Origin: Scybalocola_A sp900557175
Lineage (GTDB): Bacteria; Bacillota; Clostridia; Lachnospirales; Lachnospiraceae
Length of the DNA stretch: 25,265 bases
Direction: 5' to 3'
NCBI GenBank assembly: GCA_937890745.1
Contig: CALADH010000036.1
Span: 1-25,265 of the forward strand
The position numbers and the translations under genes were made by a program. The notes below the pieces were generated by a model, which was given only the letters and a program-made list of their open reading frames with translations, had not been told where the DNA came from and did no database searches. Below, in pieces: positions 22,801 through 25,265 of this stretch; position 1 is the stretch's first letter; each line of letters starts with the position of its first letter.

Positions 22801-23994
22801 ATGCTTAACAAAAAATCAGTAGATGACATTAATGTTAAAGGCCTTAAAGTATTAGTAAGATGCGACTTTAACGTACCTTTAAAAGAAGGCAAAATCACAG
22901 ACGAAAACCGTCTTGTTGCAGCACTTCCTACAATCAAGAAGTTAATCAATGACGGCGGAAAGGTTATCCTTTGCTCACATCTTGGAAAACCAAAGGGAGA
23001 GCCAAAACCGGAATTATCACTTGCACCTGTCGCCGCAAGACTTTCTGAATTACTTGGACAGGAAGTTAAATTTGCTGCAGACGCTGAGGTTGTAGGTCCT
23101 AACGCAAAGGCTGCTGTAGAAGCTATGAACGACGGTGATGTTATTTTACTTGAAAATACACGTTACAGAGCAGAGGAAACAAAAAACGGCGAAGCTTTCT
23201 CAAAAGAGCTTGCAAGCCTTTGCGATGTATTTGTAAACGACGCTTTCGGTACAGCACACAGAGCACACTGCTCAAACGTTGGTGTAACTCAGTTTGTTGA
23301 CACAGCTGTTGTCGGTTACTTAATGCAGAAAGAAATTGATTTCCTCGGTAATGCTGTAAACAACCCTGAAAGACCTTTCGTAGCAATCCTTGGCGGTTCA
23401 AAGGTTTCTTCAAAAATTTCAGTAATCAACAACCTTCTTGACAAGGTTGATACATTAATCATCGGCGGCGGTATGTGCTTTACATTTGCAAAGGCTGCAG
23501 GTATCAAGATTGGTAAGTCCCTTTGTGAAGATGATTACCTTGAGTATTCAAAAGAAATGGTTGAAAAGGCTAAAGCTAAAGGCGTAAACCTTTTACTTCC
23601 TGTAGACTACGTTGCAGCTAAAGAATTTTCAAACGATTCCGAACACCGTGTTGTTGAAGGCGATCTTGCAGACGATGAAATGGGTCTTGATATCGGACCA
23701 AAGACAGAGCAGTTATTTGCCGATGCATTAAAAGGCGCTAAGACTGTTGTATGGAACGGACCTATGGGCTGCTTTGAGATGCCTAACTTCGCTTCAGGTA
23801 CAATCGCAGTTGCAAAGGCTATGGCTGACCTTGAAGGTGCAGTGACAATCATCGGCGGCGGCGATTCTGCAGCAGCTGTAAATACATTAGGCTTCGGCGA
23901 TAAGATGACACACATCTCTACAGGCGGCGGCGCTTCCTTAGAGTTCCTTGAAGGCAAGGATTTACCGGGCGTTGTAGCAGCAAACGATAAATAA
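22801..23994 (+). CDS. pgk: Phosphoglycerate kinase
   Basis: Pgk transfers phosphate from 1,3-bisphosphoglycerate to ADP, giving ATP and 3-phosphoglycerate, the precursor that SerA uses. ATG 22801 follows GGAGG at 22788-22793; an ATG at 22786 overlaps that site. The 397 residues are standard for the bacterial enzyme. Markers: VLVRCDFNVPL (substrate arginine), ILCSHLGKPKGE, ENTRYRAEE, DAFGTAHRAHCS, ILGGSKVSSKI, TVVWNGPMGCFE and the nucleotide-side IIGGGDSAAAV, then HISTGGGASLEFLEG. All are intact. It probably depends on the gap promoter by read-through; tpiA follows after 46 bases with no terminator. Confidence 0.98.
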   Translation: MLNKKSVDDINVKGLKVLVRCDFNVPLKEGKITDENRLVAALPTIKKLINDGGKVILCSHLGKPKGEPKPELSLAPVAARLSELLGQEVKFAADAEVVGPNAKAAVEAMNDGDVILLENTRYRAEETKNGEAFSKELASLCDVFVNDAFGTAHRAHCSNVGVTQFVDTAVVGYLMQKEIDFLGNAVNNPERPFVAILGGSKVSSKISVINNLLDKVDTLIIGGGMCFTFAKAAGIKIGKSLCEDDYLEYSKEMVEKAKAKGVNLLLPVDYVAAKEFSNDSEHRVVEGDLADDEMGLDIGPKTEQLFADALKGAKTVVWNGPMGCFEMPNFASGTIAVAKAMADLEGAVTIIGGGDSAAAVNTLGFGDKMTHISTGGGASLEFLEGKDLPGVVAANDK

Positions 23995-24040
23995 AAAGCC
24001 CCTTTCGGCATATATATATCATTTTAAAGGAGAGTTTACT

Positions 24041-24787
24041 ATGCGTAGAAAAATTGTTGCAGGCAACTGGAAAATGAACAAAACGCCAAGCGAGGCAGTT
24101 GCTTTAATTAACGAGTTAAAACCATTAGTTGCAAACGATGATGTTGACGTTGTATTCTGCGTGCCGGCAATTGATATTATCCCGGCTGTAGAAGCAGTGA
24201 AAGGCTCTAACATCGCTATCGGTGCTGAAAATATGTACTTCGAGGAGTCCGGCGCATATACAGGTGAAATCGCACCAAATATGCTTGTAGATGCAGGCGT
24301 TAAGTATGTTATCATCGGTCATTCCGAGAGACGTGAATATTTCGCAGAGACAGATGAGACAGTCAACAAGAAAGTATTAAAAGCTTTCGAGCATAACCTT
24401 ACACCGATCATCTGCTGCGGCGAGTCTTTAACACAGAGAGAGCAGGGCATCACAATCGACTGGATCCGCCAGCAGATTAAGATTGCTTTCTTAAACGTGA
24501 CAGCAGAGCAGGCTAAAACAGCAGTTATTGCTTACGAGCCAATTTGGGCTATCGGTACAGGCAAGGTTGCAACTTCCGAGCAGGCTCAGGAAGTTTGCGC
24601 GGCTATCCGTGCATGCATCGCTGAAATCTACGACGAAGCAACAGCAGAAGCTATCCGCATCCAGTACGGCGGCAGCGTATCTGCACAAAGCGCACCTGAA
24701 TTATTTGCAATGGCAGATATCGACGGCGGCTTAGTTGGCGGCGCAAGCTTAAAAGCTGATTTCGGAAAGATTGTTAATTATAAATAA
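24041..24787 (+). CDS. tpiA: Triosephosphate isomerase
   Basis: TpiA interconverts dihydroxyacetone phosphate and glyceraldehyde 3-phosphate as a dimeric TIM barrel. The 248 residues contain the three catalytic residues in their usual motifs: K11 (AGNWKMNK), H94 (VIIGHSERREYF) and E166 (AYEPIWAIGTGKVA). The C-terminal phosphate-binding IQYGGSVSAQSAPEL and DGGLVGGASLK are present. AAAGGAGAG precedes ATG 24041. It closes the gap-pgk-tpiA operon, the standard clostridial order, although no gpmI or eno follows here because a transposase gene intervenes. Confidence 0.98.
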   Translation: MRRKIVAGNWKMNKTPSEAVALINELKPLVANDDVDVVFCVPAIDIIPAVEAVKGSNIAIGAENMYFEESGAYTGEIAPNMLVDAGVKYVIIGHSERREYFAETDETVNKKVLKAFEHNLTPIICCGESLTQREQGITIDWIRQQIKIAFLNVTAEQAKTAVIAYEPIWAIGTGKVATSEQAQEVCAAIRACIAEIYDEATAEAIRIQYGGSVSAQSAPELFAMADIDGGLVGGASLKADFGKIVNYK

Positions 24788-24804
24788 TCATGTTGATTCT
24801 AAAG

Positions 24805-24868
24805 CAGGTCCGGACATCCGGGCCTGTCAGACTGTAGACAAAGTCCCGGCAAAAGCCGGGCTTTTCTA
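24805..24868 (+). terminator. Tandem terminator hairpins after tpiA
   Basis: A first stem (24805-24826, CAGG-t-CCGG with CCGG-g-CCTG around ACAT) is followed by a second strong one, CCCGGC (24845-24850) with GCCGGG (24855-24860), loop AAAA, then CTTTTCT. The second is a clean intrinsic terminator ending the glycolytic operon. Confidence 0.85.
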
Positions 24869-24886
24869 TATTTATCACCGTTTTTC

Positions 24887-24895
24887 TGGTATAAT
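24887..24895 (+). promoter_or_regulatory. Extended -10 promoter of the transposase gene
   Basis: TGG-TATAAT (24887-24895) is an ideal extended -10; the -35 region at 17-bp spacing is poor (TATATT). The transposase ATG lies 28 bases downstream. The IS left inverted repeat should be nearby but cannot be placed without the right end. Confidence 0.5.
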
Positions 24896-24922
24896 AGAAT
24901 TATCAGAAAGGCGGTGTTTTTT

Positions 24923-25265
24923 ATGATGACGAAAAATGCAGATAAGAAACGTGAACAAATGATTATGTTCTGTATGGACGACATGGTTCCGCAAAACCAT
25001 ATGCTGCGATTGATTGATAAAGCCATAGACTGGACTTTTATTTATGATCTTGTAGAAGAAAAATACTGCCCTAATAACGGAAGACCGAGCATGGATCCAG
25101 TTATGCTGATCAAGATTCCTTTTATTCAATACCTTTACGGAATTAAAAGCATGAGACAGACGATCCGCGAGATCGAGGTAAATGTTGCGTATCGTTGGTT
25201 TCTGGGTCTGGATATGATGGATCCGGTTCCTCATTTTTCTACCTTCGGAAAGAATTATACCCGCC
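24923..25265 (+). mobile_element. IS1182-family transposase, N-terminal part (runs off the right edge)
   Basis: An open frame of 114 codons runs from ATG 24923 to the window end without a stop. The translated start matches the N-terminal region (DUF772-type) of IS1182-family DDE transposases: CMDDMVPQNHMLRLIDKAID, then YCPNNGRPSMDPVMLIKI, YLYGIKSMRQTIREIEVNVA, YRWFLGLDMMDPVPHFSTFG. ATG 24926 is an equally possible start; AAAGGCGG lies about nine bases upstream. The DDE catalytic region would be beyond the edge. It sits 55 bases after the tpiA terminator, so insertion was into the intergenic region and did not break the operon. Whether the element is intact cannot be judged here. Confidence 0.88.

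Noticed and set aside
1..25265. CRISPR array, tRNA, rRNA, prophage or integrative element genes
   Set aside because: No regularly spaced direct repeats, cloverleaf-like sequences, rRNA segments or phage/conjugation genes were seen; mobile content is limited to the Rhs tip and the partial transposase.

Overview
The window looks like a chromosomal segment from an anaerobic, gut-type Firmicute, most likely a Lachnospiraceae-type member of the Clostridia. The reasons are strong AGGAGG-type ribosome binding sites, A/T-rich intergenic regions with near-consensus sigma-A promoters at 17-bp spacing, a clostridial-type Rhs tip, and an IS1182-like transposase. I assign this by pattern recognition only; no database search was possible. 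Most of the window is housekeeping metabolism, with accessory DNA at both edges.

Layout. Bases 1-1232 hold the C-terminal tip of an Rhs/YD-repeat protein, cut by the window edge, overlapping by 4 bp a small two-helix membrane protein that is a candidate immunity partner. Bases 1423-8264 hold a biosynthetic run: leuB-ilvD-ilvB (branched-chain amino acids), then serC-serA (serine). A terminator separates serA from a DUF1015 gene at 8344-9585. A promoter lying across the DUF1015 stop codon then drives glgB (glycogen branching enzyme with an unusual basic tail) and mscS (mechanosensitive channel). A small XRE regulator and a convergent argH follow.

From 15227 the pattern changes to information processing: rpsO with a structured leader, then pnp behind a long imperfect hairpin, then a short homoserine dehydrogenase lacking an ACT domain. 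Next come a minus-strand zinc-ribbon protein, a LysR regulator with a good T-N11-A dyad upstream, and a minus-strand PHP-type histidinol phosphatase. The last block is the glycolytic set gap-pgk-tpiA, with an intrinsic terminator between gap and pgk, followed by the first 114 codons of an IS1182-family transposase that runs off the right edge.

How the parts relate. leuB, ilvD and ilvB supply leucine/valine/isoleucine steps. serA and serC make phosphoserine from 3-phosphoglycerate, which is itself a product of the gap-pgk branch at the other end. No serB, ilvN, leuA or leuCD is present here, so those steps must be encoded elsewhere or by unrecognised proteins. No CRISPR array, tRNA, rRNA or T-box was seen. 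The best candidates for something new are the Rhs tip plus membrane immunity pair, the long pnp leader hairpin, the rpsO leader, and the DUF1015 protein beside serCA. No stretch longer than about 300 bases lacks a gene.
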